Of a stretch of DNA of 64,000 bases, positions 25,955 to 35,848 are shown one piece after another. The notes beneath the pieces are model-generated. The model did not search any database, was not told the origin of the DNA, and saw only the letters and a list, made by a program, of their open reading frames with translations. The first letter of the stretch is position 1, and each line of letters opens with the position of its first letter. The position numbers were made by a program, and so were the translations under genes. Location: NCBI RefSeq assembly GCF_000344155.1, contig NZ_BAOQ01000033.1, forward strand, positions 1 to 64,000, given 5' to 3'. This DNA is from Gordonia paraffinivorans NBRC 108238. GTDB taxonomy: Bacteria; Actinomycetota; Actinomycetes; Mycobacteriales; Mycobacteriaceae.

Positions 25955-26779
25955 ATGAGCGACACCACGCGGACAGATGCCGGATCGAATTGGGTTCCAT
26001 GGCGGGTCGCGCCCGACTCGGGTTTCGAGGTCGATGACCCCTCGGGCCGGGGAAGCGTCGAGATGGTCCAGGTCGACGACCGGCATTTCGTCGTCCGCAA
26101 TGCCTTTCGCCACTCCGACCGCGCCGTGATGAAGGACCTGTTCGCGCTGCTGGTCCGCAACGGCATGGGCGAGAGCGAGGCGCGCCGGGCGATCGACGAC
26201 GCCCGCACCTTCGTGCCCAGTGAGGACAATCCCACCGACCTGGCGTCGATTCCGCGCTTCATGCGGTGGTTCGAGGACCCGTACGGCCGTCACACGCTGG
26301 CGGCGATCCTGCACGACGAGCTCATCACCGACTCGGCCAACTCCGGATCGTTGCGCAGCGATGCCCTCGCCGACCGCTTCTTCCGGGAGATGATGCGGAC
26401 CTCGGGAGTCCCGTGGCTCAAGCGATGGATCATGTGGTCGGCGGTGGCGCTCCGGACACGCTGGGTCGCAGGAGGTTTGCGACGCCTGAGCCTGGTGGTG
26501 TGGCTGGCGCTGAGCGTCGTCGGCATCACCACGTTCGTCGGCTCGCTCGGCGCGCTGGTCTTCGACTGGCCGTGGCCGGTCTCCCAGCCGGTCTGGACGC
26601 TCGTGGCTGCGCTGGCGCTGATCGTCGTCGCGGCCCCGCTCTGGGGGAGACAGTGGATGGCCGGTCTCATCGCCGCGGTCGGCGCGCTGTGGTTGGTGCC
26701 GGCCGGGGCGGCGGCCGGTCTCGCGGGAATCGTCTACCTGGTGCTGGAGTCCGTGGCCAGGGCATTGCGGCTGCGCTGA
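25955..26779 (+). CDS. DUF1353 domain protein with C-terminal membrane segments
   Basis: A 274-residue protein. The first 165 residues carry a DUF1353 domain, with the marker DLASIPRFMRWF and the following AAILHDELI. After it come three to four hydrophobic helices from about residue 180 to 265. DUF1353 is related in fold to phage-encoded metallopeptidase-like proteins, but its role is unknown. GGAGG stands 4 bp before the chosen ATG; a GTG seven codons upstream is the alternative. It ends at a clear stem-loop facing lon. Confidence 0.72.
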   Translation: MSDTTRTDAGSNWVPWRVAPDSGFEVDDPSGRGSVEMVQVDDRHFVVRNAFRHSDRAVMKDLFALLVRNGMGESEARRAIDDARTFVPSEDNPTDLASIPRFMRWFEDPYGRHTLAAILHDELITDSANSGSLRSDALADRFFREMMRTSGVPWLKRWIMWSAVALRTRWVAGGLRRLSLVVWLALSVVGITTFVGSLGALVFDWPWPVSQPVWTLVAALALIVVAAPLWGRQWMAGLIAAVGALWLVPAGAAAGLAGIVYLVLESVARALRLR

Positions 26780-26780
26780 C

Positions 26781-26813
26781 CACATGACGACGGGGCCCAC
26801 ATGACGACGGGGC
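26781..26813. repeat. Tandem 16-bp direct repeat after the DUF1353 gene
   Basis: CACATGACGACGGGGC occurs at 26781-26796 and again at 26798-26813. The second copy runs into the stem of the terminator. Confidence 0.6.
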
Positions 26814-26843
26814 GCCGTCCGGTTTTCTCCGGACGACGCCCCG
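26808..26843. terminator. Bidirectional terminator between DUF1353 gene and lon
   Basis: A 15-bp stem with one mismatch, arms 26808-26822 and 26829-26843, and a TTTTCT loop. It lies between convergent genes and can serve both. Confidence 0.7.
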
Positions 26844-26858
26844 CTCCGTCATCGGTCG

Positions 26859-29186
<2,328 letters not shown>

Positions 29187-29199
29187 GTAAGCCTCCAGA

Positions 29200-29220
29200 G
29201 TTAAGTCTGTTCGACTCAAC
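29200..29220 (-). promoter_or_regulatory. HspR box (HAIR-like) at the lon promoter
   Basis: GTTAAGT-N7-ACTCAAC on the plus strand, at HAIR spacing, with two mismatches in one arm and one in the other. It overlaps the -10 of the lon promoter. Confidence 0.5.
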
Positions 29221-29244
29221 CCAGGTGGCTGGAAGTTTGTTCCC
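29217..29244 (-). promoter_or_regulatory. SigH-type promoter of lon
   Basis: Minus strand GGGAACA, 16-bp spacer, GGTTG. The -35 and spacing equal those of the dnaK promoter; the -10 differs from CGTTR in its first base. Confidence 0.6.
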
Positions 29245-29282
29245 GACTGATTTATGCCAGGGGCGAAATGGCGTCCCGACGC

Positions 29283-29432
29283 TCAGGTACCCGGGAGATC
29301 GACGGCGAGACGTGCCGCGAACACGACGAACTGGGCGACCAGGAGAACGAAGAACCCGACGATGAACGCTGCCGCCGTGACGAGGACACCCGCGGAGGTC
29401 TTGAGCGCGTCCCACACCGTTCGCGCCGTCAC
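29283..29432 (-). CDS. Small single-pass membrane protein
   Basis: A 49-residue protein from a GTG start with GGAGG 6 bp upstream. An amphipathic N-terminus, TVWDALKTSAG, leads into one strong hydrophobic helix, about residues 18-40 (VLVTAAAFIVGFFVLLVAQF). It ends in RLAVDLPGT. It points toward lon, whose own promoter starts about 40 bp further on. I know no family. The ribosome site and the clean hydrophobic profile are the reasons to call it. Confidence 0.45.
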   Translation of the reverse strand: MTARTVWDALKTSAGVLVTAAAFIVGFFVLLVAQFVVFAARLAVDLPGT

Positions 29433-29850
29433 GACCGGCCTCCGGGCCGCGTCGTGGCGGAGCCGTGGCCGAGGGACGTCTGTCGGCGGGCCGACAACAG
29501 AACGAGGGACATGGGGCTGAACCTCCGTGCGGACAAACCTCGGACGCCGGTGTCCGAGGTCACAATATGTACCACACACATGGCGCACAGGCGACACACC
29601 GGACGTACTGGCGGGTAACCCAATTCCCGACTGCCACACGGCTTCACGCCCAATCGATGGCGCGACTGCGGGGCTCGACCCCGCGCTGTGAATTCATGGC
29701 ATCGACGGCGATGGCCTCGGCGAGCCCGACGACCTGGTGGCCGCCGGCCCGGTGGCGACGCGGCTGCGCATCCGGAAGCAGGGCGGCGTCAGTTCCGGGT
29801 GCCGGACGATCTGTCGTCGGGCAGCCCGGGGCTTGTCCCGGAAACACGTC
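29433..29850. other. Intergenic region without a supported gene
   Basis: About 420 bp. It is locally less GC-rich near 29560-29650 and probably contains the promoter of the small membrane protein. Short open frames exist on both strands, but none has a good ribosome site together with protein-like composition. Confidence 0.45.
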
Positions 29851-29925
29851 GACGCCGCGACCTCGGGGTGAGGTCACGGCGTCGTGGAAGGTGGCTCGTA
29901 GTCGCGGAAAACGCGACTACGAGCC
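29851..29925 (-). terminator. Tandem terminators after the secreted lipase-fold gene
   Basis: A perfect 14-bp stem, 29893-29906 with 29912-29925 and loop GAAAA, begins 8 bp below the stop codon. A second 14-bp stem with one mismatch is at 29851-29864/29870-29883. Confidence 0.7.
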
Positions 29926-29933
29926 AAAAGCCC

Positions 29934-31295
29934 CTACTTCTCGGCCAGCTTCTCGGCCAGCCAGTCCATCGTCTGCATGCCGAACAGGTCGGTTCCCCAG
30001 CCGTAGAGGTTGGTGAGGAACCGGAGCATGTTGCAGTCGGTGGGCTGGTAGTCGACCTCGGCACCGCGGGAGCGGTAGTCCTCCGCGAGCTTCTTGGAGT
30101 CCTTGGCCGGGACCAGCGACATGATCGAGTCGTCCTTGGCGCACGAGGCGATCAGGACCGGAGCACTCGGCGTGCCCTTGCCGAGCCGGTTGTCCTCGTA
30201 GACGTGCTGGAAGTCGGCGATGTCGGCCGGGTTCTGCCCGCTCTTGAACATCGTGTTCATCGGGATGAACGGCATCGTGAAGTACGCCGGGGTCTGACAC
30301 TGGGTGCGGAAGACGTCGGCGATGGCCCGACCGGCCGGCGTGAACTTCTCGTTGAGCTTCATCTCCGGGTAGCGCGGTTCGAGACCGAGCAGCGTGGCGA
30401 GGACGAAGGCCGAACCGACCGAGCCGTCGGCGGTCGCGATGAAGTTCTTCTGGTCCACGACCATGCCCTCGAGGACGTAGCCCTTGATGTTCAGCTCGGG
30501 CGCATACTTCTTGGCGTTCTCGGCGGCGAAGGCCGCGCCCACACCGCCGCCGGCGATGCCGAACACGCCGATCGGCGACGACGCCGACAGCTGGGTCTTG
30601 TCGTTGCCGATCGCGGCGCGCAGACCGTCGAGCAGCGCCTTGCCCGCGAACTTGCCGGCGAAGACGCCGTGCGGCTTGGGGTCGCCGTCGTTGCCGACGT
30701 CGCTCATCATGACCGCGTAACCCTTGTCGAAGAACTGCGCGAGCGGGCCGAGCGCCGACCACGAGGCGCCGTCCATGATGTCGCCGCCGGTGAACATGGT
30801 GCCGGGGTGGCAGTACGCGCCGACGCTGTCGTTGGCCAGCTGGTAGCCGATGATGGGGCGGGTCTTGTCCGAGCGCCCGTCACGCGGGATGACGAGCAGG
30901 CCGGTGGAGATCTCCGGCTCGTCGTGCAGGCCGCGCGTCACGTACATGAGCTTGTAGGCGTCGAGGTTGCCGGGGCGGTAGCCCATGAACTGGATGGCGA
31001 CCTTCTTGGCCTTCAGCACGTCGCCGGGCTTCTCGGTGCCCTTCAGTTTCGGCTCGTCGTAGAACTTGTCGGTCCGCAGGAACGGCTCGAGCAGCGGCTC
31101 GGCGATCTCCTGCGGGCTGCCCATCCGGCCGTCGCGCATGGCCTTGAGGAAGAAGCCGTTGAACACCTCGCCCGGCTCCGGGGTCCGATTGGGGGCCGCG
31201 GCTGCCGGGGCGACGAGTCCGACGCCGGACAGGACGATCGCGATGACGGCCGCGACCGTGATCCGACGGGTGGCGCGTGCGCTGGTTGAAATCAC
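29934..31295 (-). CDS. Secreted LIP-family lipase-fold protein lacking the nucleophile
   Basis: A 453-residue exported protein. A signal peptide with RATRR, a hydrophobic core and AAAA|PN cleavage occupies residues 1-35. The rest follows the secretory lipase (LIP, Candida lipase A-like) fold: STGLLVIPRD, GYQLANDSVGAYCHPG, and CAKDDSIMSLVPA near the C-terminus. The nucleophile elbow reads GIAGGG at 246-251, with Ala248 where GxSxG places Ser. No His is visible in the C-terminal segment where the triad His belongs. It may therefore bind rather than cleave lipids. The GTG start overlaps the upstream gene's stop (GTGA). Confidence 0.78.
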   Translation of the reverse strand: MISTSARATRRITVAAVIAIVLSGVGLVAPAAAAPNRTPEPGEVFNGFFLKAMRDGRMGSPQEIAEPLLEPFLRTDKFYDEPKLKGTEKPGDVLKAKKVAIQFMGYRPGNLDAYKLMYVTRGLHDEPEISTGLLVIPRDGRSDKTRPIIGYQLANDSVGAYCHPGTMFTGGDIMDGASWSALGPLAQFFDKGYAVMMSDVGNDGDPKPHGVFAGKFAGKALLDGLRAAIGNDKTQLSASSPIGVFGIAGGGVGAAFAAENAKKYAPELNIKGYVLEGMVVDQKNFIATADGSVGSAFVLATLLGLEPRYPEMKLNEKFTPAGRAIADVFRTQCQTPAYFTMPFIPMNTMFKSGQNPADIADFQHVYEDNRLGKGTPSAPVLIASCAKDDSIMSLVPAKDSKKLAEDYRSRGAEVDYQPTDCNMLRFLTNLYGWGTDLFGMQTMDWLAEKLAEK

Positions 31296-32542
31296 TGGTA
31301 GGTCACCTTGATCGAGGTCAGAACCGACTGGAAGAGCGGCAGCAGGTTACGGGTGGGGCGGTGGGTTTCCATCTGCTCGAAGTACGGGACGCGCATCGCG
31401 GCGCTCAGAGCCGGCCAGTTGTGCTCGACCTGGTACTTGTACTTCGGCAGCAGCTGCTCGGTGATGTACTCCCAGCGGTCTTCGTAGACCGACCAGTTCC
31501 ACTCCGGCAGCGGCAGGGTCACGATGGCCTTGCGGCCGTCGAGGGCGCGGCCGGTCACCTGCACCTGATTGATGTCGCGCGGCGGGACCACACCGGCCAC
31601 CGACGGCGCGGCGAGGATGGTGCTGGCGTAGGTCATCGCCTCGCCGACCCCGTTCCGGTAGTTGCGGGTGGCATCCCACTGCTTCTTGATGACCTCGCCC
31701 TGCTCACGCTGGAGAAGACGGGCGTTGCCGGCGGCGACCCGCTCCGGATCCTTGGAGGCGATGCCCTCCCAGTGGTGCATGATCTCGTCGTCGAAGATCC
31801 CGGCCTCGTGCATCTCCCGCAGCGCCGGCAGGCCGCCGGTCACATAGGCGCGGTGCATCGGCATGAGGTCGGAGAAGATGTTCTTCTGCATCACCAGGAT
31901 CTGCCCCTGCACGATGCGCAGGTCGTCGGTGGTGATCTTGGCTCCGACGCGTGCGAGCGCGGGCAGGCCGGCCGGCAGGCTGTCGACGGCCTGCTTGCCG
32001 GCGAGCTCGTTCACCTTCGCGACGATCGCCTGGACGACCGGCTGCAGACGGGTGAACTCGTAGATCTCGGTGGCGTCCTTGCAATCGAGGAGGCCGCCGC
32101 CGAAGTCGGCGCCGACCAGTCCGCCCATGCCGGCCCACTGCAGCTCACGGTGCGCCAACTGCAGGTCCTCGTAGTAGCGGTAGGACTTCAGCAGGTTCTG
32201 GTGGTTGGCCGCGACGCCCTTGCGCGGATCCCAGGAGGCGAGGTCGATGCCGGCGCGCGTGGTGGTGTCGACCAACCAGTACTGGAACAGCAGCGCGGTG
32301 TACGACGACGGCGGCAGACCGCGGTCCCGGGCCTCGTCGACGAGCTTCTGCAGCACCTTCGGGTCCGTCGGCAGCTTCGGGTGTACGCCACCCGGGCCCT
32401 GCGACGCATCCCGGTTGACGAGGGGCAGGTTCAGATAGGAATCCAGGGTGTCGGCGGTTGCGACGCCGCCTCCCAGGTAGGAGCCGAGGGCGACCACCAC
32501 CGACACCATTGCGCACACCGACGCACGAACGAGCTTGTTCAC
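31292..32542 (-). CDS. Secreted protein of unknown function, partner of the lipase-fold protein
   Basis: A 416-residue exported protein. The GTG with GGGAG upstream gives a clean signal peptide, NKLVRASVCAMVSVVVALG, ending near ATADT. The mature part is helical and carries HHWEGIASKDPERVAAG and a Trp/Tyr-rich C-terminus with PEWNWSVYEDRWEYI. DUF5995-like or lipase-accessory proteins come to mind but I cannot assign a family. Translation is coupled to the lipase-fold gene and both are exported, so they probably work together in the cell envelope. A promoter with an overlapping palindrome lies upstream. Confidence 0.7.
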   Translation of the reverse strand: MNKLVRASVCAMVSVVVALGSYLGGGVATADTLDSYLNLPLVNRDASQGPGGVHPKLPTDPKVLQKLVDEARDRGLPPSSYTALLFQYWLVDTTTRAGIDLASWDPRKGVAANHQNLLKSYRYYEDLQLAHRELQWAGMGGLVGADFGGGLLDCKDATEIYEFTRLQPVVQAIVAKVNELAGKQAVDSLPAGLPALARVGAKITTDDLRIVQGQILVMQKNIFSDLMPMHRAYVTGGLPALREMHEAGIFDDEIMHHWEGIASKDPERVAAGNARLLQREQGEVIKKQWDATRNYRNGVGEAMTYASTILAAPSVAGVVPPRDINQVQVTGRALDGRKAIVTLPLPEWNWSVYEDRWEYITEQLLPKYKYQVEHNWPALSAAMRVPYFEQMETHRPTRNLLPLFQSVLTSIKVTYQ

Positions 32543-32581
32543 GACGCTCCCGTTTCCAGGCACCGACCATCACGGCCGAAT

Positions 32582-32632
32582 CACATTCGGATAACCGAAG
32601 TGAATCTAGTGCGTGGTGTTGTCAGAGACCAA
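32582..32632 (-). promoter_or_regulatory. Promoter and operator candidate of the secreted pair
   Basis: On the minus strand TTGGTC (32627-32632) and TAGATT (32603-32608) are 18 bp apart. An inverted repeat TTCGG-ATAA-CCGAA at 32586-32599, flanked by CAC and GTG, lies at the expected start of transcription. Confidence 0.4.
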
Positions 32633-32737
32633 TTCTGGACGGCAACTGTGGCCAAATCCTCGAAAACCCGGCCGCGGCCAAAAGAAGTACCAGGACATAC
32701 CGGGTTTCGTGCGGTGACCGCGCGCGCCTCGAAAAGG

Positions 32738-33544
32738 TCAGGCCGAACCGGGCCGCGCCTCCGCCTCGATCTCGACGACCCACCGGGGATCGAGGAGCCC
32801 GGCGACGATGATCATCGTCGCCGCCGGGCGGATCTCTCCGAACACGGCGCCGTGCGCACGGCTCACGCCCGCGGCCGCGTCGGGCGTCGTGATGAACATG
32901 CGGGTTCGGACGACGTCGGCGAGCGTCGCCCCCGCCTCGGTCAGTGCGGTCTCGATGATCTCCAGGCAGCGTCGTGCCTGGACCTCGGCGTCGGGGTCGC
33001 AGGAGCCGTCGGGCCAGACCGGTCCGGTGCCCGACACCAGGACGCGGTCTCCCACCCGGACCGCGCGGGAGAACCCGATCTCCGGCTCGTAGGGCGAGCC
33101 CGACGAGACGAGTCGGCGCATGGGTGGCCCGGTCGCGGCGCCGTCGGCCTCCTCGCGCGCTTCGAGCAACGACTTCAGCCGGGCGAGGTCGTCTTCGACC
33201 ATCCGGGTGTCGCGGTCGAACTCGTCGTCGGACATGTCGCGCTGCCGCAGCGTGAACACCACCTCGGCCCCATCGGGGTGATCGAGGACGCGCAGCGGGT
33301 TGTGCACGACCGCTCCGTCGGGGAGCACGACATCGTGGTCGACGACCCCGAAGGGATTGCGCGGGACGAACCGGACGGTCACGGTGCCCATCGGCGACTC
33401 GGCGATCAGTTCCTCGCCGCGCCGGATCACCTCCGACCGGGCCAGGCCACCAGCCCATTTCGGCAGATTGTCCGGTTCGGAGACGAACTCGTACACGGCT
33501 TTCGCCGAGGCCTCGATCACCGTGCTGACGTGTCGACTGAACAT
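32738..33544 (-). CDS. SRPBCC-RidA fusion protein
   Basis: A 268-residue protein with two domains in one frame. Residues 1-135 are an SRPBCC ligand-binding domain, EASAKAVYEFVSEPDNLPKW. Residues 142-268 are a RidA/YjgF domain, from RRLVSSGSPYEPEIGFSRAV to VVEIEAEA. The RidA deaminase residues appear present: Arg in VVRTRMFITT and Glu in the final VEIEAE. RidA hydrolyses reactive enamine/imine intermediates. The SRPBCC part could bind a related hydrophobic ligand. An internal ATG at the RidA boundary could yield a free RidA. It is divergent from the cutinase gene. Confidence 0.78.
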   Translation of the reverse strand: MFSRHVSTVIEASAKAVYEFVSEPDNLPKWAGGLARSEVIRRGEELIAESPMGTVTVRFVPRNPFGVVDHDVVLPDGAVVHNPLRVLDHPDGAEVVFTLRQRDMSDDEFDRDTRMVEDDLARLKSLLEAREEADGAATGPPMRRLVSSGSPYEPEIGFSRAVRVGDRVLVSGTGPVWPDGSCDPDAEVQARRCLEIIETALTEAGATLADVVRTRMFITTPDAAAGVSRAHGAVFGEIRPAATMIIVAGLLDPRWVVEIEAEARPGSA

Positions 33545-33638
33545 GCCCCGATGATCGCGGGTTTGGTGGCATCGTGTGGCGGGAACGTCATGTCGTCGCG
33601 ACCGCCGCACACGAGATGAGAGAACAGGTGTCCCGAAC

Positions 33639-34358
33639 ATGAGAAGAACCATCAGACGGCTCGGCGTGTCCGCCCTCTGCCTGTTTGCCGCGGCCACTGG
33701 AGCAGTGGCCGTCGGGACCCCGGCCGCCCAGGCCGCCCCGTGTGCCGACGTGGAGGTGATCTTCGCCCGCGGTACCGTCGAGCCCGCACCACCGCTGGGC
33801 CTCACCGGACTGTCGTTCGTCGAGGCCGTCCGCAGCCAGCTGCCGGGCAGGTCGGTCGTCGGATACGGCGTCCCCTACCCCGCGAGCGACCGGTTCGGCG
33901 ACCGCCTCGAGTTCGCCCGCACCGTCACCGACGGGGTGCGCAAGACGCAGGACCGCGTCAAGTACCTCGCCGCGAAGTGCCCCGCCACCAAGGTCGTCCT
34001 CGGCGGCTACTCGCAGGGCGCGGTGGTCGCGGGATATGCAGTCCACGCCGGTCTCGAGTTGCCCCCGCAGTACGCCGCCTACAACCGGTACGTCCCGCCG
34101 CCGCTGCCGGCGACCCTGGCCCGCAACGTGAAGGCGATCGTTCTGTTCGGGGCGCCGTCGGACCGGTTCATCGACGACGTCGGCGCACCGCCGGTGAAGG
34201 TCGCGGCCCCCTACCGTTCGCGGACGGTCCGGTTCTGCGTCCCCGGCGACACCATCTGCGACGGTTCCCCGGTCGGCGGGCCGAACGCCCTGCACACCCT
34301 GTATTCGGTGAACGGGATGACGCTCGACGGCGCCCGCTTCGTCGCGCGCCGGGTGTAG
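33639..34358 (+). CDS. Secreted cutinase
   Basis: A 239-residue cutinase-family esterase. The signal peptide RRTIRRLGVSALCLFAAA ends near QAA|PC. The catalytic triad is visible: Ser125 in GYSQG, Asp204 in CVPGDTICDG and His219 in ALHTLY. Cys35 and the later cysteines give the family disulfides. Such enzymes hydrolyse polyesters, triacylglycerols or envelope lipids outside the cell; Mycobacteriales have several paralogs. The ATG is chosen for the signal peptide. A stem-loop follows before the convergent GntR gene. Confidence 0.88.
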   Translation: MRRTIRRLGVSALCLFAAATGAVAVGTPAAQAAPCADVEVIFARGTVEPAPPLGLTGLSFVEAVRSQLPGRSVVGYGVPYPASDRFGDRLEFARTVTDGVRKTQDRVKYLAAKCPATKVVLGGYSQGAVVAGYAVHAGLELPPQYAAYNRYVPPPLPATLARNVKAIVLFGAPSDRFIDDVGAPPVKVAAPYRSRTVRFCVPGDTICDGSPVGGPNALHTLYSVNGMTLDGARFVARRV

Positions 34359-34387
34359 GACGGTCGGACACCACCCGCTGACGCCTC

Positions 34388-34426
34388 GGCGGTCACGCAA
34401 CACCCTCGTGGCATCGCGTGACCGCC
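34388..34426. terminator. Stem-loop between cutinase and GntR genes
   Basis: GGCGGTCACGC pairs perfectly with GCGTGACCGCC across a 17-nt loop. Its position between convergent genes suggests termination for both. Confidence 0.45.
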
Positions 34427-34456
34427 GCGCGTGGCGTGTTCCGACGCCGAGGCCGG

Positions 34457-35113
34457 TCACGACGAGGGCTTGTCGGCCCCCATCGATCGGGACACCAGCT
34501 GCGAGATACGTACATCGCGATCGTGGTTGAGGTGTTCGAGCATCAGCAGCCGCGCCTTCTCGGCGGAGCCGTCGATGATCGCCTCGAGTATCTGACCGTG
34601 CTCGTCCACCGAGCTGTCGAAGCTCTCCCGACCCGTCGGGGTGAACCACGGTGCGCCGACCTTGATCTGGTCCCGCAGCTCCCGTTCCAGGTTGTAGATC
34701 GTCCGGTTGTGCGCGGCGAGCATTACACAGTCGTGGAACACGTTGAGAGCGTGGCGGATCTCGGCCGGATCGGTCTGGCTGCGGCTGAGCGCCAGCGCCT
34801 CCTTGAGACGAGCGATGTCGACGGGCGTGTGCCGCTCCGCCGCGGCGGCGGCCGCACTCGACTCCAGGATGGCCCGCACCTCGAAGATCTCCAGCATCTC
34901 CTCGTCGCTGCGGATGCGCAGGACGAATCCCCGCGACGCCGCGACCAGCAGCCCCTTCCGCTCGAGGAGCCCCAGGGCCTCACGCACCGGTGTCCGGGAG
35001 ACCCCGAACTCCTCGCTGAGAGCCTGCGGGATCAGCACGACGTCGGCGGGGTAGTAGCCGTGTGTCAGACGCTCGTGCAGCGCTTCGTAGACCGCGTCGC
35101 GGGCGCTCTTCAT
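34457..35113 (-). CDS. GntR family regulator, FCD subfamily
   Basis: A 218-residue regulator. The N-terminal winged helix has YPADVVLIPQALSEEFGVSR followed by TPVREALGLLERKGLL. The FCD ligand domain follows from about residue 80, with the metal-binding pattern FHDCVMLAAHNR and later DEHGQILEAI. It is the last gene of a five-gene operon with thiM, a monooxygenase, a sulfurtransferase and a HAD hydrolase, and most likely controls it. A TGTATACA palindrome of the type FCD regulators bind lies upstream of the first gene. GGAAGGTGACC precedes the ATG. Confidence 0.88.
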   Translation of the reverse strand: MKSARDAVYEALHERLTHGYYPADVVLIPQALSEEFGVSRTPVREALGLLERKGLLVAASRGFVLRIRSDEEMLEIFEVRAILESSAAAAAAERHTPVDIARLKEALALSRSQTDPAEIRHALNVFHDCVMLAAHNRTIYNLERELRDQIKVGAPWFTPTGRESFDSSVDEHGQILEAIIDGSAEKARLLMLEHLNHDRDVRISQLVSRSMGADKPSS

Positions 35114-35119
35114 CGACGG

Positions 35120-35848
35120 TCACCTTCCGTGGGACTTCGAGGCGGGCAGTGCGAGTCCCTCGATCCTCGCAGACAGTTCGACGAGGGTGTCGACGCGCAC
35201 CGAGGTCAGATCGTCGACGACGAGTGCCGTGTCCTCGGCGAACCGATGCTCGCCGGTCTGCACGCCCACGAGCGGAATCCGCAGCCGCCGAGCCGTGAGC
35301 TCGTCCCACTTGCCGTCGCCGAGGATCACCATCCGCCAGTCGTCGCCTGCGCGACCGCGGGTGGCCTGGCCGATGGCGTCGAGCACGATCGCGGCGCGGT
35401 CGTCGTGTTCGGTTCCGGTGGCCAGCGGCACGTCGTCGGCGTCGACGCCGAGCAGCCTCAGCTTGGTCCGGGCGAGGGAGCGGAACGACCCGGTGGCGAA
35501 CGCCCAGTGCGCGTCATCCCGGTCGACCAACTCCGCCAGCAGTTCTCGGGCGCCGGCGATCTCGTCGACCACGCCGGTGGCGACGTGGGTGTCGAATTCC
35601 TTGTCGTACAGCCGTTCCAGCTCCGCGATGAACTCCGGGTCCGCCGGCACGCCGTGCGTGTCCTGGCACACCTCGCCGGTCACTGCCGAGTCGGTGAAGG
35701 CGCGGTAGGCCTCCCACGGCTTGGCGAGGACATCGAGTCCGTGGCGGGCGAGGACGTCGATGGCCACCCGGTCGTGGGTGGCGGCCGAGTCGAGCAGCGT
35801 CCCGTCGATGTCGAAGATGACCAGGGTCGGCGCGGATTCGTGGGTCAT
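35120..35848 (-). CDS. HAD superfamily hydrolase
   Basis: A 242-residue HAD phosphatase. Motif I is FDIDGTLLDS near the N-terminus, with both catalytic Asps. Motif II lies in WAFATGSFRSLA, and motif IV in MVILGDGKWDELTA. The helical cap between motifs I and II marks the beta-phosphoglucomutase/phosphoglycolate phosphatase-like group. The substrate is unknown; in this operon a phosphorylated thiazole or thiamine-related ester would make sense. Its ATG overlaps the sulfurtransferase stop (ATGA), and GntR starts 6 bp after its end. Confidence 0.83.
   Translation of the reverse strand: MTHESAPTLVIFDIDGTLLDSAATHDRVAIDVLARHGLDVLAKPWEAYRAFTDSAVTGEVCQDTHGVPADPEFIAELERLYDKEFDTHVATGVVDEIAGARELLAELVDRDDAHWAFATGSFRSLARTKLRLLGVDADDVPLATGTEHDDRAAIVLDAIGQATRGRAGDDWRMVILGDGKWDELTARRLRIPLVGVQTGEHRFAEDTALVVDDLTSVRVDTLVELSARIEGLALPASKSHGR

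Noticed and set aside
26781..26813. Tandem 16-bp repeat considered as a CRISPR or attachment remnant
   Set aside because: Only two copies with a 1-bp gap, next to a terminator; simple local duplication explains it.
29644..29877. 77-residue minus-strand open frame below the lipase-fold gene
   Set aside because: It covers the terminator stems, lacks a good ribosome site and has an Arg/Pro/Ala-rich shadow composition.
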